Of a stretch of DNA of 64,000 nt, positions 42,670 through 52,028 are shown in pieces (positions within the stretch are counted from its first letter, which is position 1; every line of letters begins with the position of its first letter). The notes beneath the pieces were generated by a model that saw only the letters and a program-made list of their open reading frames with translations, ran no database searches and was not told the DNA's origin. Origin of the DNA: Paraburkholderia translucens (GTDB lineage: Bacteria; Pseudomonadota; Gammaproteobacteria; Burkholderiales; Burkholderiaceae); NCBI RefSeq assembly GCF_020881035.1, contig NZ_JAJITC010000012.1, forward strand, positions 62,001-126,000, in the 5' to 3' direction. Position numbers and translations under genes: made by a program.

Positions 42670-44151
42670 ATGACGACCCAACAAGCTTCCGCCACCCCCG
42701 ACCAGCCGCTCGACATGATCATCTTCGGCGGCACCGGCGATCTGTCGTTCCGCAAGCTGCTGCCTGCGCTTTACATGGCGCATCTGCACTGCAACCTCCC
42801 GCCCGACACCCGTATTCTGACGATCGGCCGCAAACCCTGGTCCCGCGACGAATACATTCGCGAATTCATGGAGCAGAAGGCGAAGCCCTTCATCGACAAG
42901 AAGGCGTTCGATGCGTCCGCGTGGGACAAATTCCTCGCTCTGTTCGAATACGTGCGCATGGATGTCGATTCGTCGGAGGACTACCAGCGCCTGAAGGAAG
43001 CGTCGCGCGAGGGCGTGCACCGCGTGTTCTATCTGGCGACGTCGCCGGATCTGTTCACCCATATTTGCGACAACCTGTCGTCGGCCGGGCTCGTCGATGC
43101 CAACTCGCGGGTCGTGCTCGAAAAGCCGCTCGGTCACGATCTGGCCTCCGCACGGGAGATCAACATCGCGGTCGGCAAGCATTTCGACGAAGCGCAGATC
43201 TACCGGATCGACCATTACCTCGGCAAGGAAACCGTCCAGAACCTGATGGTGCTGCGCTTCGGCAATCCGATTTTCGGGCCGCTGTGGCAGGCGCCGTACA
43301 TCAAGAGCGTGCAGATCACGGTTGCGGAAACGGTCGGCGTCGGCAGCCGCGCGGGGTTCTACGACAAGACCGGCGCGCTGCGCGACATGGTGCAGAACCA
43401 CCTGCTGCAACTGCTGTGCATCGTCGCCATGGAGCCGCCGGTGTCGCTCGATCCCGACGCGGTGCGCGACGAAAAGCTGAAAGTGCTGCGCTCGCTGCGG
43501 CCGATGACACCCGAAGACATCGCGCGCGACACGGTGCGCGGCCAGTACACGGCCGGCGCCGTCGACGGCGAGGCGGTCAAGGGCTACCTCGAGGAAGACA
43601 ACGTGCCGGCGGGCAGCCGCGCCGAAACCTTCGTCGCGTTGCGGGCGCGGATCAACAATTGGCGCTGGGCCAACGTGCCGTTCTTCCTGCGCACCGGCAA
43701 GCGGATGCAGAAGAAGCTGTCGGAAATCGTCATCGAGTTCTCCGAGCTGCCGTTCTCGATCATCCCGGCCAGTGGCCGCACCTATGGCAATCGTCTCGTG
43801 ATCCAGTTGCAGCCCGAAGAGTCGATCCAGTTGCAGGTGCTCGCGAAAGAGCCGGGCAGCGGCATGCACATGCTGCCGGTGAACCTGAACCTGGACCTCC
43901 AGCAGGCCTTCACCGAACGTCGCGCGGAAGCCTACGAGCGGCTGCTGATCGATGTGATCCGCGGACGTCTGACGCACTTCATGCGCCGCGACGAACTCGA
44001 AGCGGCATGGGCATGGGCCGAGCCGATTCTCGACGGCTGGGCGAAGTCCGGCGAGCGGCCGCGCTCCTATTCGGCTGGCACGTTCGGGCCCGCTGCATCG
44101 ACCGCGTTGATGACGCGGGAAAATGCGGTGTGGGCGGAGGAGTCGCAGTAA
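42670..44151 (+). CDS. zwf: Glucose-6-phosphate 1-dehydrogenase
   Basis: A 493-residue enzyme. The NADP loop FGGTGDLSFRKL is at 19-30, and the active-site signature RIDHYLGKE (with catalytic His) near 178-186; EKPLGHD precedes it. It converts glucose-6-phosphate to 6-phosphogluconolactone, the first step of the Entner-Doudoroff and pentose phosphate routes. The usual partners (pgl, edd, hexR) are not in this window, so this may be an additional copy. The ribosome site is weak; the start is the only Met before the loop. Confidence 0.95.
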   Translation: MTTQQASATPDQPLDMIIFGGTGDLSFRKLLPALYMAHLHCNLPPDTRILTIGRKPWSRDEYIREFMEQKAKPFIDKKAFDASAWDKFLALFEYVRMDVDSSEDYQRLKEASREGVHRVFYLATSPDLFTHICDNLSSAGLVDANSRVVLEKPLGHDLASAREINIAVGKHFDEAQIYRIDHYLGKETVQNLMVLRFGNPIFGPLWQAPYIKSVQITVAETVGVGSRAGFYDKTGALRDMVQNHLLQLLCIVAMEPPVSLDPDAVRDEKLKVLRSLRPMTPEDIARDTVRGQYTAGAVDGEAVKGYLEEDNVPAGSRAETFVALRARINNWRWANVPFFLRTGKRMQKKLSEIVIEFSELPFSIIPASGRTYGNRLVIQLQPEESIQLQVLAKEPGSGMHMLPVNLNLDLQQAFTERRAEAYERLLIDVIRGRLTHFMRRDELEAAWAWAEPILDGWAKSGERPRSYSAGTFGPAASTALMTRENAVWAEESQ

Positions 44152-44489
44152 CGGGCTTTCGACAGATCGCGCGATTGACGCGGCTCGTGACGTTGCAGTG
44201 GCGTCGCGAGCCGTTTTTGCATGCGCCGTGGGTTGTGGTCTCAATGCCCGGAGCGATCCGCCGAAGGTCATCATCGACAGCGACTACAACACGCTCGGCG
44301 ACGACACGGGCTTCGGTGCCGATGATGGCAAAGCGAAGGGCTACACGCGTTCGCCGCCGCCGGGGTTGCAGAAAATGACGGTCGCCAAGCGATTTGATAA
44401 TGCGGCGTTTTTTGGTTTCTGCGTCGATCTGTTGACACGGCCGGTGCCGGTGCGGCCGTCCAACCGGTGAGCGCGCGAGCGCACCCGCT
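44152..44489. other. Gap with nucleoside-hydrolase remnant
   Basis: Holds the remnant at about 44210-44344. The rest, between zwf and the LysR gene, shows no coding pattern I trust. Confidence 0.5.
44210..44344 (+). pseudogene. Remnant of an inosine/uridine nucleoside hydrolase N-terminus
   Basis: In the frame that runs to 44470 the segment PPKVIIDSDYNTLGDD appears, matching the calcium-binding start of nucleoside hydrolases (DxD...DD). The preceding FACAVGCGLNA might be the end of a signal peptide. After GDD the sequence loses similarity within about 15 residues, and the remaining 270 or so residues of the enzyme are absent. Confidence 0.55.
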
Positions 44490-45446
44490 TCACGCGGGAT
44501 GCAGGCCGCGCAGCAACTGACGCACGCGCGACAGATCCTGCTCGACGTGCCCGGCCTTTTCGAACAGCTCCGCAAGCCAATCGACGAACGCGCGCACGCG
44601 CGGCGACACGCGGCGGTTCTTCACATACGCGACCGAGACCGGCATCGGCACGGGTTTCCATTGCGGCAGCACTTCGCGCAGCAGGCCCGAATCGAGGTAA
44701 GGCTGTGCGGCGATCCGCGCCGGCTGGATCATGCCCAGGCCTTGCAGCCCGCAGGTCAGGTACGCCTGTTCGTCGCTGACCTGCACGAAGCCGTTGAGCT
44801 TGACCTTGCGCGCTATGCCATCTACTTCGAAATCGAAATCGCATTCGCGGCCGCTATGCGGCGACACGCAGTTGACCGCGACGTGCGCGCGCAGCTCGTC
44901 AAGGTCGGCGGGCGAGCCGTAGCGCGCCAGATAGGCAGGACTTGCGCAGGTGATCTGATCCAGCGTGCCGAGTTGCCGCGCGATGAGATTGGAGTCGGGC
45001 AATTCACCGAGCTGGATGCTGCAGTCGATCGCTTCGGAGACCATATCGACGGTACGGTTGCTGACGCCGATCGCGAGATCGAGGTTTGGGTAGCGGGTGT
45101 GAAAGTCGTCCAGCGACGGAAGCACGATTGCGGTGGCGACCGCGCTTGGCATTTCTATGCGCAGGCGTCCGGTCAGGTTGTCGGTCGAATTACGGAGGCT
45201 GGCTTCCATTTCGTCGATGTCGGCGAGGATTTGCGCACAGCGTTCGTAATAGGCTGCGCCTTCCGGGGTGATGCTCAGGCGGCGGGTCGTGCGGATCAGT
45301 AGCGCTGTGCCTAGCAGGGCTTCCAGGTTCTGGACGATCGTCGTTGCCGTTGCACGCGGGATGTTTAATGACTCCGCTGCGCGGGTGAAGCTGTTGGTAT
45401 CCACAATTCGGATGAATGTGCGCATTGCAGTTATTCTGTCGATCAC
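44490..45446 (-). CDS. LysR-family transcriptional regulator
   Basis: A 318-residue LysR-type regulator. The HTH is in the first 65 residues (MRTFIRIVDTNSFTRAAESL, PRATATTIVQNLEALLG, RTTRRLSITPEG). The effector domain runs from 90 to 300 (GRLRIEMPSAVATAIVLPSL, ELPDSNLIARQLG, LTCGLQGLGMIQPA). The start is GTG with GGAG 7 bases upstream. Its upstream side faces the large palindromic element, so no divergent target gene is nearby. Target unknown. Confidence 0.9.
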   Translation of the reverse strand: MIDRITAMRTFIRIVDTNSFTRAAESLNIPRATATTIVQNLEALLGTALLIRTTRRLSITPEGAAYYERCAQILADIDEMEASLRNSTDNLTGRLRIEMPSAVATAIVLPSLDDFHTRYPNLDLAIGVSNRTVDMVSEAIDCSIQLGELPDSNLIARQLGTLDQITCASPAYLARYGSPADLDELRAHVAVNCVSPHSGRECDFDFEVDGIARKVKLNGFVQVSDEQAYLTCGLQGLGMIQPARIAAQPYLDSGLLREVLPQWKPVPMPVSVAYVKNRRVSPRVRAFVDWLAELFEKAGHVEQDLSRVRQLLRGLHPA

Positions 45447-46171
45447 TTGTTTGCTCCAAATGGTTCTTTTTTGCCTGCGGCGTTGGGGGCGTTGTTCTTG
45501 TGGTGTTGGCCTTTCCTTCTTGTCTTATCGGTCTATTAGCGTTGCCCCTGTGCGGGGCGGCACCTACTTTCTTTGCTGCTGCAAAGAAAGTAGGCAAAGA
45601 AGACAGCTAAAACCGCCAGCTCATAAGCGGGCACCTCGGTCCGCACGAGGTAGTGGTGCATCTGGAACCTGTGTTCCCGCGCATTCCGCGTGAGCGACAA
45701 AGCCGTCATCCGCTCCCACTCCGCACTACGTGCGTCGCGGACAGGTATGCAAGGGAAACCAGGTGTGTTTTTTGTTAGCGGGCCATCGGCTCCGCCTCGG
45801 CAGCGCGCCAGAACGACCGATGGTTATGACCGGGGTTTCGGCGCGCGCAGCGCCGCCGGAGGTATGACTGCTTTGTCACTTACGCGGAGTGTGCGGGAAC
45901 ACGAATTCCAGATGCACCACTACCCGCGATTAACCGAGGAACCCGCTTAAGAATTAGCGGTTTGAGCTGTCTTCTTTGCCTACTTTCTTTGCAGCAGCAA
46001 AGAAAGTAGGTGCCGCCCCGCACAGGGGCAACGCTAATAGACCGACAAGACAAAACGGAAAGGCCAACGCCCTAAGAACAGAGAAAAAAGCGAAGGCAAA
46101 AAAAACAACAACAAACAGAACCCCGCGCCGCAGGCGAAAAAAACCACCCGCCGCGCGGCCAAAAATCGCAA
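45447..46171. other. Intergenic region occupied by a large palindromic element
   Basis: 725 bases between the LysR start and the alcohol dehydrogenase end. Most is the inverted-repeat element described below. Poly-purine runs around 46080-46140 (AAAAAA, AACAACAA) are low-complexity. Small reading frames starting MPTFFAAAKKVG occur in each arm because the arms are copies of each other; I do not call them genes. Confidence 0.6.
45491..46080. repeat. Large palindromic element with 78-bp perfect inverted arms
   Basis: The left arm 45531-45608 is the exact reverse complement of 45965-46042. Outside these, similarity continues to about 45491 and 46080; inside, lower-identity complementarity continues (for example GTAGTGGTGCATCTGGAA at about 45650-45668 against its complement near 45908-45925). 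Each arm also contains its own hairpin: CCTACTTTCTTTGC with GCAAAGAAAGTAGG (14-bp stems at 45563-45594 and 45979-46010). The whole could fold into one long cruciform or RNA. No transposase or target duplication is obvious. Probably a non-autonomous mobile or intergenic repeat of this genus (inferred). Confidence 0.85.
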
Positions 46172-47224
46172 TTACTTCCTCAACGAATCCATATCAATCA
46201 CAAACCGATATTTGACATCACTCTTGAGCATTCGCTCATAAGCCTCATTAATCTTCTGCATCGGAATCACTTCAATATCAGAAGTGATTCCATGCTCACT
46301 GCAAAAATCGAGCATCTCCTGCGTCTCGGCAATACCGCCAATCAGCGACCCCGCCAGCCGTCGCCGCTTGAAGATCAAATTGAACACCTGCGGCGACGGA
46401 TGATCATGCTCCGGCGCCCCAACTAGCGTCATCGTCGCATCCCGTTTGAGCAGATTCAAAAACGGATTCAGATCATGCTGCGCAGCCACGGTATTGAGAA
46501 TGAAATCGAAGCTATTCACATGCGCTTCCATCTCGTGCGGATTCTTCGAAACCACGACTTCATGCGCACCAAGCCGCTTCGCATCTTCGATCTTCGACGG
46601 CGACGTCGTAAACAGCACGACATGTGCGCCCATCGCCCGCGCCAGCTTCACGCCCATATGGCCGAGACCGCCGAGGCCCACAATCCCGACCTTCTTGCCC
46701 GGTCCCACGCCCCACGTGCGCAGCGGCGAATACGTGGTAATGCCGGCGCACAGCAGCGGCGCGACACCCGCAGGGTCGAGATTCTCCGGCACGCGCAGCG
46801 TAAAGGCCTCGTCGACGACCAGTTGCGTCGAATAGCCACCGTACGTGACCTGTCCGTCGACGCGATCGACACCGTTGTACGTGCCTACCCAACCATTCTC
46901 GCAATACTGCTCGAGGCCTTCCGCGCAACTCGCGCAAGTGCGGCACGAATCGACCAGACAGCCGACCGCGACGAGCTCGCCGACCTTGTACTTCGTCACG
47001 CTCGCGCCGACCGCGGTCACGCGGCCCACGATTTCGTGGCCCGGCACGACCGGGTACATCGTGTTCTTCCATTCGTTGCGTGCCTGATGCAAGTCGGAAT
47101 GGCATACGCCGCAGTACAGCACGTCCATCTGCACGTCATGGGCGCGCGGTGCGCGGCGCTGGAATTCGAACGGGGCGAGCGGCGCCGTGGCGTCCGTCGC
47201 TGCATAGGCATATGTCGTGCTCAT
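46172..47224 (-). CDS. Zinc-dependent NAD(P) alcohol dehydrogenase (cinnamyl/YahK type)
   Basis: A 350-residue medium-chain dehydrogenase. The catalytic zinc ligands are in CGVCHSDLH and GHEIVG, the structural zinc site is the four-Cys segment CLVDSCRTCASCAEGLEQYC, and the coenzyme loop is GLGGLGHMG. This pattern is that of the YahK/AdhC and cinnamyl alcohol dehydrogenase group, usually NADPH-dependent aldehyde reductases of broad range. It is divergent from an AraC-family regulator 226 bases away, which is a common arrangement and suggests induction by aldehydes or aromatic compounds. GGAG lies 6 bases before the start. Confidence 0.92.
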   Translation of the reverse strand: MSTTYAYAATDATAPLAPFEFQRRAPRAHDVQMDVLYCGVCHSDLHQARNEWKNTMYPVVPGHEIVGRVTAVGASVTKYKVGELVAVGCLVDSCRTCASCAEGLEQYCENGWVGTYNGVDRVDGQVTYGGYSTQLVVDEAFTLRVPENLDPAGVAPLLCAGITTYSPLRTWGVGPGKKVGIVGLGGLGHMGVKLARAMGAHVVLFTTSPSKIEDAKRLGAHEVVVSKNPHEMEAHVNSFDFILNTVAAQHDLNPFLNLLKRDATMTLVGAPEHDHPSPQVFNLIFKRRRLAGSLIGGIAETQEMLDFCSEHGITSDIEVIPMQKINEAYERMLKSDVKYRFVIDMDSLRK

Positions 47225-47450
47225 GGGTAGCTCCAGCAAAGAGGGTGACGGCGCAATATGCGACGCGCCGGTGATGCGCAACACCGGTTGCCGGTGCGGC
47301 ATCCTGCAGGGTTCCCATCTTAGGAGTCCGACGCCCCTCGCGGAATACCTGATCGTCTTGAAGATTTGCCTAAAACTCTGGAAGGGCAGCGCGATAGACT
47401 GTTTGGTGCTAGATTCCGAGCATTATTCTCCTGGGTGTCACCATATCGTC

Positions 47451-48419
47451 ATGTCCACTCAAGCTGCCAGTTCCGTTACGGACCATCCCGCGCAACGCCG
47501 CGTGCGTGAACTGTTCGATCTGCTCGCGCCGAATGCCGGCATGACGCGCTCGAGCCTCGAAGGCGTCAACCTGTTGCGCGCGAATCGCCCGATGCCGCGC
47601 ATGCCGGTGATGTACGAGCCGAGCATCGTGATCGTCTGCCAGGGACGCAAGCGCGGCTATCTCGGCGATCAGGTGTTCCAGTACGACGCGCAGCAGTACC
47701 TGGTATTGTCGGTGCCGTTGCCGTTCGAATGCGAGACCGAGGCAAGCGAGCAGGAGCCGTTTCTCGGCATCTCCGTGCGCGTCGATCTGACGATGGTCGC
47801 CGAGCTGCTGATGGCGCTCAACGAAACCCAGGGCATTGCGCATCACGAGCCGGCCGGCATCTACTCGACGCCGCTCGATCCCGCGCTGAGCAGCGCAGTG
47901 CAGCGGCTGATGGAAACGCTCGCGGTGCCGCTCGATGCGAGCATTCTTGCACCCGCAATCGTGCGGGAGATCTGCTATCGCGTGTTGACCGGCGAGCAGG
48001 GCGGCGCGATTCGCGCGGCGCTCACGCATCAGAATCACTTCGGCCGCATCGCGAAGGCGCTGCGGCGCATTCATGCGGACTATCACGCGTCGCTCGACGT
48101 CGATACGCTCGCGGCCGAAGCCGGCATGAGCCTCGCGGTGTTTCACGCGCAATTCAAGGCCGTCACCGCGACCTCGCCGATGCAGTACGTGAAGACCACG
48201 CGTCTGCATCACGCGCGTCTGTTGATGGTGCAGGACGGTTTGAACGCGGGCGCGGCCGCCGCGCGCGTCGGTTACGAAAGCGCGTCGCAGTTCAGCCGCG
48301 AGTTCAAGCGGCTGTTCGGCCTGAGTCCCGTCGATGAAGTCAAACGCATGCGTGTGGCTCACGATGCGCCGCCGCCACGCCTGCGGAAACCGGCGCCGCG
48401 ATACGTCACCGCCGTCTAA
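47451..48419 (+). CDS. AraC-family transcriptional regulator
   Basis: A 322-residue regulator. The N-terminal cupin-like AraC_N domain (about 25-180; PSIVIVCQGRKRGYLGDQVF, YLVLSVPLPFECE) is followed by two helix-turn-helix motifs at about 220-305 (DVDTLAAEAGMSLAVFHAQFK, AAARVGYESASQFSREFKRLFG). It lies divergent from the alcohol dehydrogenase and most likely controls it. The upstream extension of the reading frame crosses the divergent promoter and is not coding. Confidence 0.9.
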   Translation: MSTQAASSVTDHPAQRRVRELFDLLAPNAGMTRSSLEGVNLLRANRPMPRMPVMYEPSIVIVCQGRKRGYLGDQVFQYDAQQYLVLSVPLPFECETEASEQEPFLGISVRVDLTMVAELLMALNETQGIAHHEPAGIYSTPLDPALSSAVQRLMETLAVPLDASILAPAIVREICYRVLTGEQGGAIRAALTHQNHFGRIAKALRRIHADYHASLDVDTLAAEAGMSLAVFHAQFKAVTATSPMQYVKTTRLHHARLLMVQDGLNAGAAAARVGYESASQFSREFKRLFGLSPVDEVKRMRVAHDAPPPRLRKPAPRYVTAV

Positions 48420-48531
48420 GGCTGCAACGTCGCGCCGACGTCGTGCTGAGCGGCGGCGTCGAGCATTTCGGACGTATCGGGAAGCTCAGTGGCGAGCCCG
48501 GAGAACTTCGCCCGCGGCCCGCCACTTCACC

Positions 48532-51117
48532 CTACCCGCAGGCCCCCACTTCCCCACACGCGGTACAGAAATCGCACCCGTCCTTGCGAATCACCGCATT
48601 CGCGCCGCACGAAGCGCATTTGCGTCCGAGCATCGTGTGCAGGCCCCGCGTGCCGTTCGGCTGCAGCAACGTGTCCGTGCTGTCGGCAGGATCCGGACGA
48701 ATGCCGAAATCGGCGGACAGCGCGGCGTCGGTTTTCATTTGCCCACGCGGCAGACGCGCCAGCATTCGTGACGGCACCTGATTGCCCTCGGCGTCGAGAA
48801 AGCCGCGTCGATACAGAATCTGCTGGATCGCGAACGCGAGCGCGGCCACTTCCGAATCGTGCCAGCGCGGCGCACGATGACCGTCGAGACGCTGCACGTC
48901 GCCAAGCCGCACCTGACCGCGATCCCACGACACCTTGCGCATATCCTGCAGATTGCGCGCGACAAACCCGCCGCGTGCGGCCAGCGATAGTGAACGCATC
49001 GTCGCGGTGATCCACTGCTGCGACTCGTCGCGCTGACCGGCCGGAATGAAGAATTCGATCGGCCGCTCGATCGTCACGTCCTCGCCGCCGATGCGGCCCG
49101 TCACCTCGATGAACGACACCGCGACATACAGCGATTTCTTGCCCGCCTGGGTCAGATACTCGACCTTCTCGATGATCGCCGGCAACTCGCCTTTGGGCCG
49201 ATGGTCGATCGCGATGCGCAGCGGGTCCTGATCCATCTCGGCGAGCGCGTCCTCAGTCTGCGCGGGCGTCACGCTCAGCACCGCGCCGAGCGTGTCGTTC
49301 GGGCGATAGGTGGCAAGTCCCTTCAGGCCGCCTTTCCATGCATCGAAATAGAGGCTTTCGAACGCATCGAACGGATAGTCGGCGGGCACGTTGACGGTCT
49401 TCGAGATCGACGTGTCGACGTACGGCTGCACGGCCGCCATCATGTCGAGATGGTCGCGCGCCGACATCTCCAATGCGCTGACGAAATAGTCCGGCAGCCG
49501 GGTCACGTCGCCGCCGAGTTCGCGATAGAGCCGGTACGCGTAGTCCTCGACATCGAACGATTCGCGGCCGCCGTCGGCCATCACCTTCATGCGCGTGTAG
49601 GTCCACGAGAACGCCGGCTCGATGCCGTTCGACGCGTTGTCCGCGAACGCGAGGCTGACGGTGCCGGTCGGCGCGACCGACAGCAGATGGCTATTGCGGA
49701 TGCCGTCGCGGCGGATCGCCTGCTGGATGTCGTCGGGCAGGCGCGACGCGAACGTGCCGGCTTCCAGATAGCGCGCGGCGTCGAAGAGCTCGAACGCGCC
49801 GCGCTCCTTCGCGAGCTCGACTGACGCGCGATACGCCTCGTCGCGCATCAGCCGCGCGATGCGCACTGCAAAGTCGCGGCCTGCCTGCGAGTCGTAGCGC
49901 AGACCCAGCATCACGAGCGTATCGCCGAGGCCGGTGAAGCCGACGCCGATGCGCCGCTTCGCGCGCGATTCGTCGTATTGCTGCGGCAGGGGCCACAGCG
50001 TGACATCGAGCACGTCGTCGAGAAAACGCACCTGCGTGCGGGTGCGCCACGCGAGGCCGTCCCAGTCGAACGACGGCTGGCGGCCTTGCAGTTGCGCGAA
50101 CGGATCGACGACGAAGCGCGTCAGATTGAGCGGCCCGAGGTTGCAGCAGCCATAGGCGGGCAGTGGCTGCTCGCCGCACGGATTGGTCGCGCGGATCGTT
50201 TCGACGGCGCGCAGATTGTTGTCCTCGTTCATGCGCGAGATGAACACGATGCCGGGCTCGGCGACGTCGTACGTCGAGCGCATGATGCGCTCCCAGATCG
50301 CGCGGGCCGGGTGTTCGCTATAGACCCATAGGCCATCGTCGCGCTGCCGGACGTCGCCGGCCGCGCGCAGCGCCGGCGACGGCTCCGCGCGATGGACCAA
50401 CTGCCACGGCTCGTCGTTTTCGACCGCGCGCATGAATTCGTCGGTGACGCCGACCGACACGTTGAAGTTGTTCCAGCGTCCCTTCGAATGCTTGGCCTCG
50501 ATGAATTCGAGCAGGTCAGGGTGGTTGCAGTCGAGCACCGCCATCTGCGCGCCGCGTCGCGAGCCCGCGCTTTCGACGGTGCGGCACGACGCGTCGAACA
50601 CGTCCATGTAGCTGCACGGACCGGAGGCGGCCGAGCTGGTGGTATGAACCCGCGCACCCTTGGGCCGGATCGCGGAGAAGTTGTAGCCGACGCCGCCGCC
50701 GCGGCGCATGGTTTCGGCCGCCTGCAGCAGGGCGACGTAGATGCCGGGCAACCCTTGATCGTCGACGCCCTGAATCGAATCGCCGACCGGCTGCACGAAG
50801 CAGTTGATCAGCGTCGCGGCGATACCGCTGCCCGCCGCGCTCATGATGCGGCCCGCGCCGAGCGCGCCATGCCGCAAGTTGTCGATGAACAGCGCTTCGA
50901 CCGATGCGCGCAATTCGGGCGGCTCGGCCTCGGCGACACCTCGGGCGACGCGGCGGTATACGTCGTCGGCCGATTGCTCGTCGCCTTTTGCGTACTTTTC
51001 GAGCAGCACGTCGAGCGAGAATTGCTGCGGCGGAATCAGTGAAGCGGGCGGAGCGGAGGAAGCGGGAGGCGTGGAAGCGGCGGTGGCCGCGCGGGTTTGC
51101 GGCGTGTCTTCTGCCAT
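48532..51117 (-). CDS. nrdJ: Adenosylcobalamin-dependent (class II) ribonucleotide reductase
   Basis: An 861-residue class II reductase. Visible elements are GGGVGYNFSAIRPKGA, the active-site NPCGEQPL (Cys and Glu), the first redox Cys in ATLINCFVQPV, SVAPTGTVSLAF, and a C-terminal Cys-rich zinc ribbon (CASCGANAVIRKDGCDFCTACG). It makes deoxynucleotides in the presence or absence of oxygen using B12. The 45 N-terminal residues are Ala/Pro-rich and variable. I saw no cobalamin riboswitch upstream. The start has GAGGG 6 bases ahead. Confidence 0.95.
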   Translation of the reverse strand: MAEDTPQTRAATAASTPPASSAPPASLIPPQQFSLDVLLEKYAKGDEQSADDVYRRVARGVAEAEPPELRASVEALFIDNLRHGALGAGRIMSAAGSGIAATLINCFVQPVGDSIQGVDDQGLPGIYVALLQAAETMRRGGGVGYNFSAIRPKGARVHTTSSAASGPCSYMDVFDASCRTVESAGSRRGAQMAVLDCNHPDLLEFIEAKHSKGRWNNFNVSVGVTDEFMRAVENDEPWQLVHRAEPSPALRAAGDVRQRDDGLWVYSEHPARAIWERIMRSTYDVAEPGIVFISRMNEDNNLRAVETIRATNPCGEQPLPAYGCCNLGPLNLTRFVVDPFAQLQGRQPSFDWDGLAWRTRTQVRFLDDVLDVTLWPLPQQYDESRAKRRIGVGFTGLGDTLVMLGLRYDSQAGRDFAVRIARLMRDEAYRASVELAKERGAFELFDAARYLEAGTFASRLPDDIQQAIRRDGIRNSHLLSVAPTGTVSLAFADNASNGIEPAFSWTYTRMKVMADGGRESFDVEDYAYRLYRELGGDVTRLPDYFVSALEMSARDHLDMMAAVQPYVDTSISKTVNVPADYPFDAFESLYFDAWKGGLKGLATYRPNDTLGAVLSVTPAQTEDALAEMDQDPLRIAIDHRPKGELPAIIEKVEYLTQAGKKSLYVAVSFIEVTGRIGGEDVTIERPIEFFIPAGQRDESQQWITATMRSLSLAARGGFVARNLQDMRKVSWDRGQVRLGDVQRLDGHRAPRWHDSEVAALAFAIQQILYRRGFLDAEGNQVPSRMLARLPRGQMKTDAALSADFGIRPDPADSTDTLLQPNGTRGLHTMLGRKCASCGANAVIRKDGCDFCTACGEVGACG

Positions 51118-51400
51118 GATCGGCCCTCAAACGGCGCCGCGGCGGGCGCGGCGCGGTGGTAGACGGCGCGCAGCCGAGGCCGGAGAGTGAGCCGGCGGTT
51201 CAGCGGGCGCAACGAGTCCACCTTAACGCACGAGGGGCGGGGGGGCAACCGGGAGCGGCGCCGACGGCGCGGCGCGTCGTGCGATGCCGCTCAGGCGGGG
51301 CACGCTGACGCTAAGGGTGCGCAGGCGGTAGGGGTATCAAGTGCGGCGGCGGGGCGAATCCCGCGCGGCGCGTGTGCGGGACGCGGCGGCGGTGCGCCCG

Positions 51401-51688
51401 TCAGGCCGCTTCCAGCAGCGGGTCGAGGACTTCCGCGCAGATCATCGCGGAGGCATTCGCCGGCGCCGGGCGCTCGGCCGGCTTGAACACCGGGTCGCCG
51501 CGACGGATCTTGCGGTGCGTCACGGCGCAGGTGCCGGACGAATGCGCCGAGCGGCGGCGCCAGCGCTGTTCACCATAGTGACAGCGCCCCGGTTCGACCC
51601 AGCGGATTACCACCGTCGTGTCGGAGCTCTCGAGTATTTCGATGCGTACGCCATTGGTACCGTCGAGGGTGATGGACTCCAGGGTCAT
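51401..51688 (-). CDS. DUF3331 family protein
   Basis: A 95-residue protein with the DUF3331 pattern: RWVEPGRCHYGEQRW, then GTCAVTHRKIRRGDPVFKP and NASAMI near the end. The family is largely confined to Burkholderiaceae and its function is unknown. Two Cys and several His/Arg may bind metal or nucleic acid. Of three nearby Met codons I chose the one with GGAG at 6-base spacing; the next two upstream would add 1 and 4 residues. Confidence 0.72.
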   Translation of the reverse strand: MTLESITLDGTNGVRIEILESSDTTVVIRWVEPGRCHYGEQRWRRRSAHSSGTCAVTHRKIRRGDPVFKPAERPAPANASAMICAEVLDPLLEAA

Positions 51689-52028
51689 CATCGACTCCAT
51701 ATTGTGGAGTGCCGAATTTAGTCCCGCGCGGGCCGGAGAGCCATTGTGCGACGGTTGAAACACTATTGCGAAATTGGCAATAATCAGACTTGACGGTCAC
51801 GTTAGGTCGAGTTGGCAGGCGTTGCACGCATTTTTATGTGATTTTTTAACAATGCGGATTTTTGCAACGCTGTGTTGCTTGTGGCGCGAAGAGGCCAGCG
51901 TTCGGGAAAGCGCGCTGACGCTTCCTTTAAGATGTGGTGGTCAGGCGGCGAACCGAGCCGTCAGTGTAGCGGGTTTGAATTTTTCAGGTCGGCTCGCGCG
52001 CACACTGTTCAAAAACACCAGAAATCAC
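51689..52028. other. Divergent regulatory region of DUF3331 and AI-2E family genes
   Basis: No gene is seen. The centre (51750-51860) is clearly AT-richer than the surroundings and should hold the two promoters. I could not assign boxes. Confidence 0.5.

Noticed and set aside
45690..45950. 86-codon frame inside the palindromic element
   Set aside because: It lies within the inverted-repeat structure, and its sequence is constrained by the palindrome. No ribosome site or domain supports translation.
45976..46215. Frames starting MPTFFAAAKKVG in both arms of the element
   Set aside because: They appear twice because the arms are copies of each other, and their C-terminal parts are low-complexity Lys/Arg-rich.
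51118..51400. Possible cobalamin riboswitch upstream of the B12-dependent ribonucleotide reductase
   Set aside because: I looked for the conserved B12-box core on the minus strand and did not see it; the region is a featureless GC-rich spacer.
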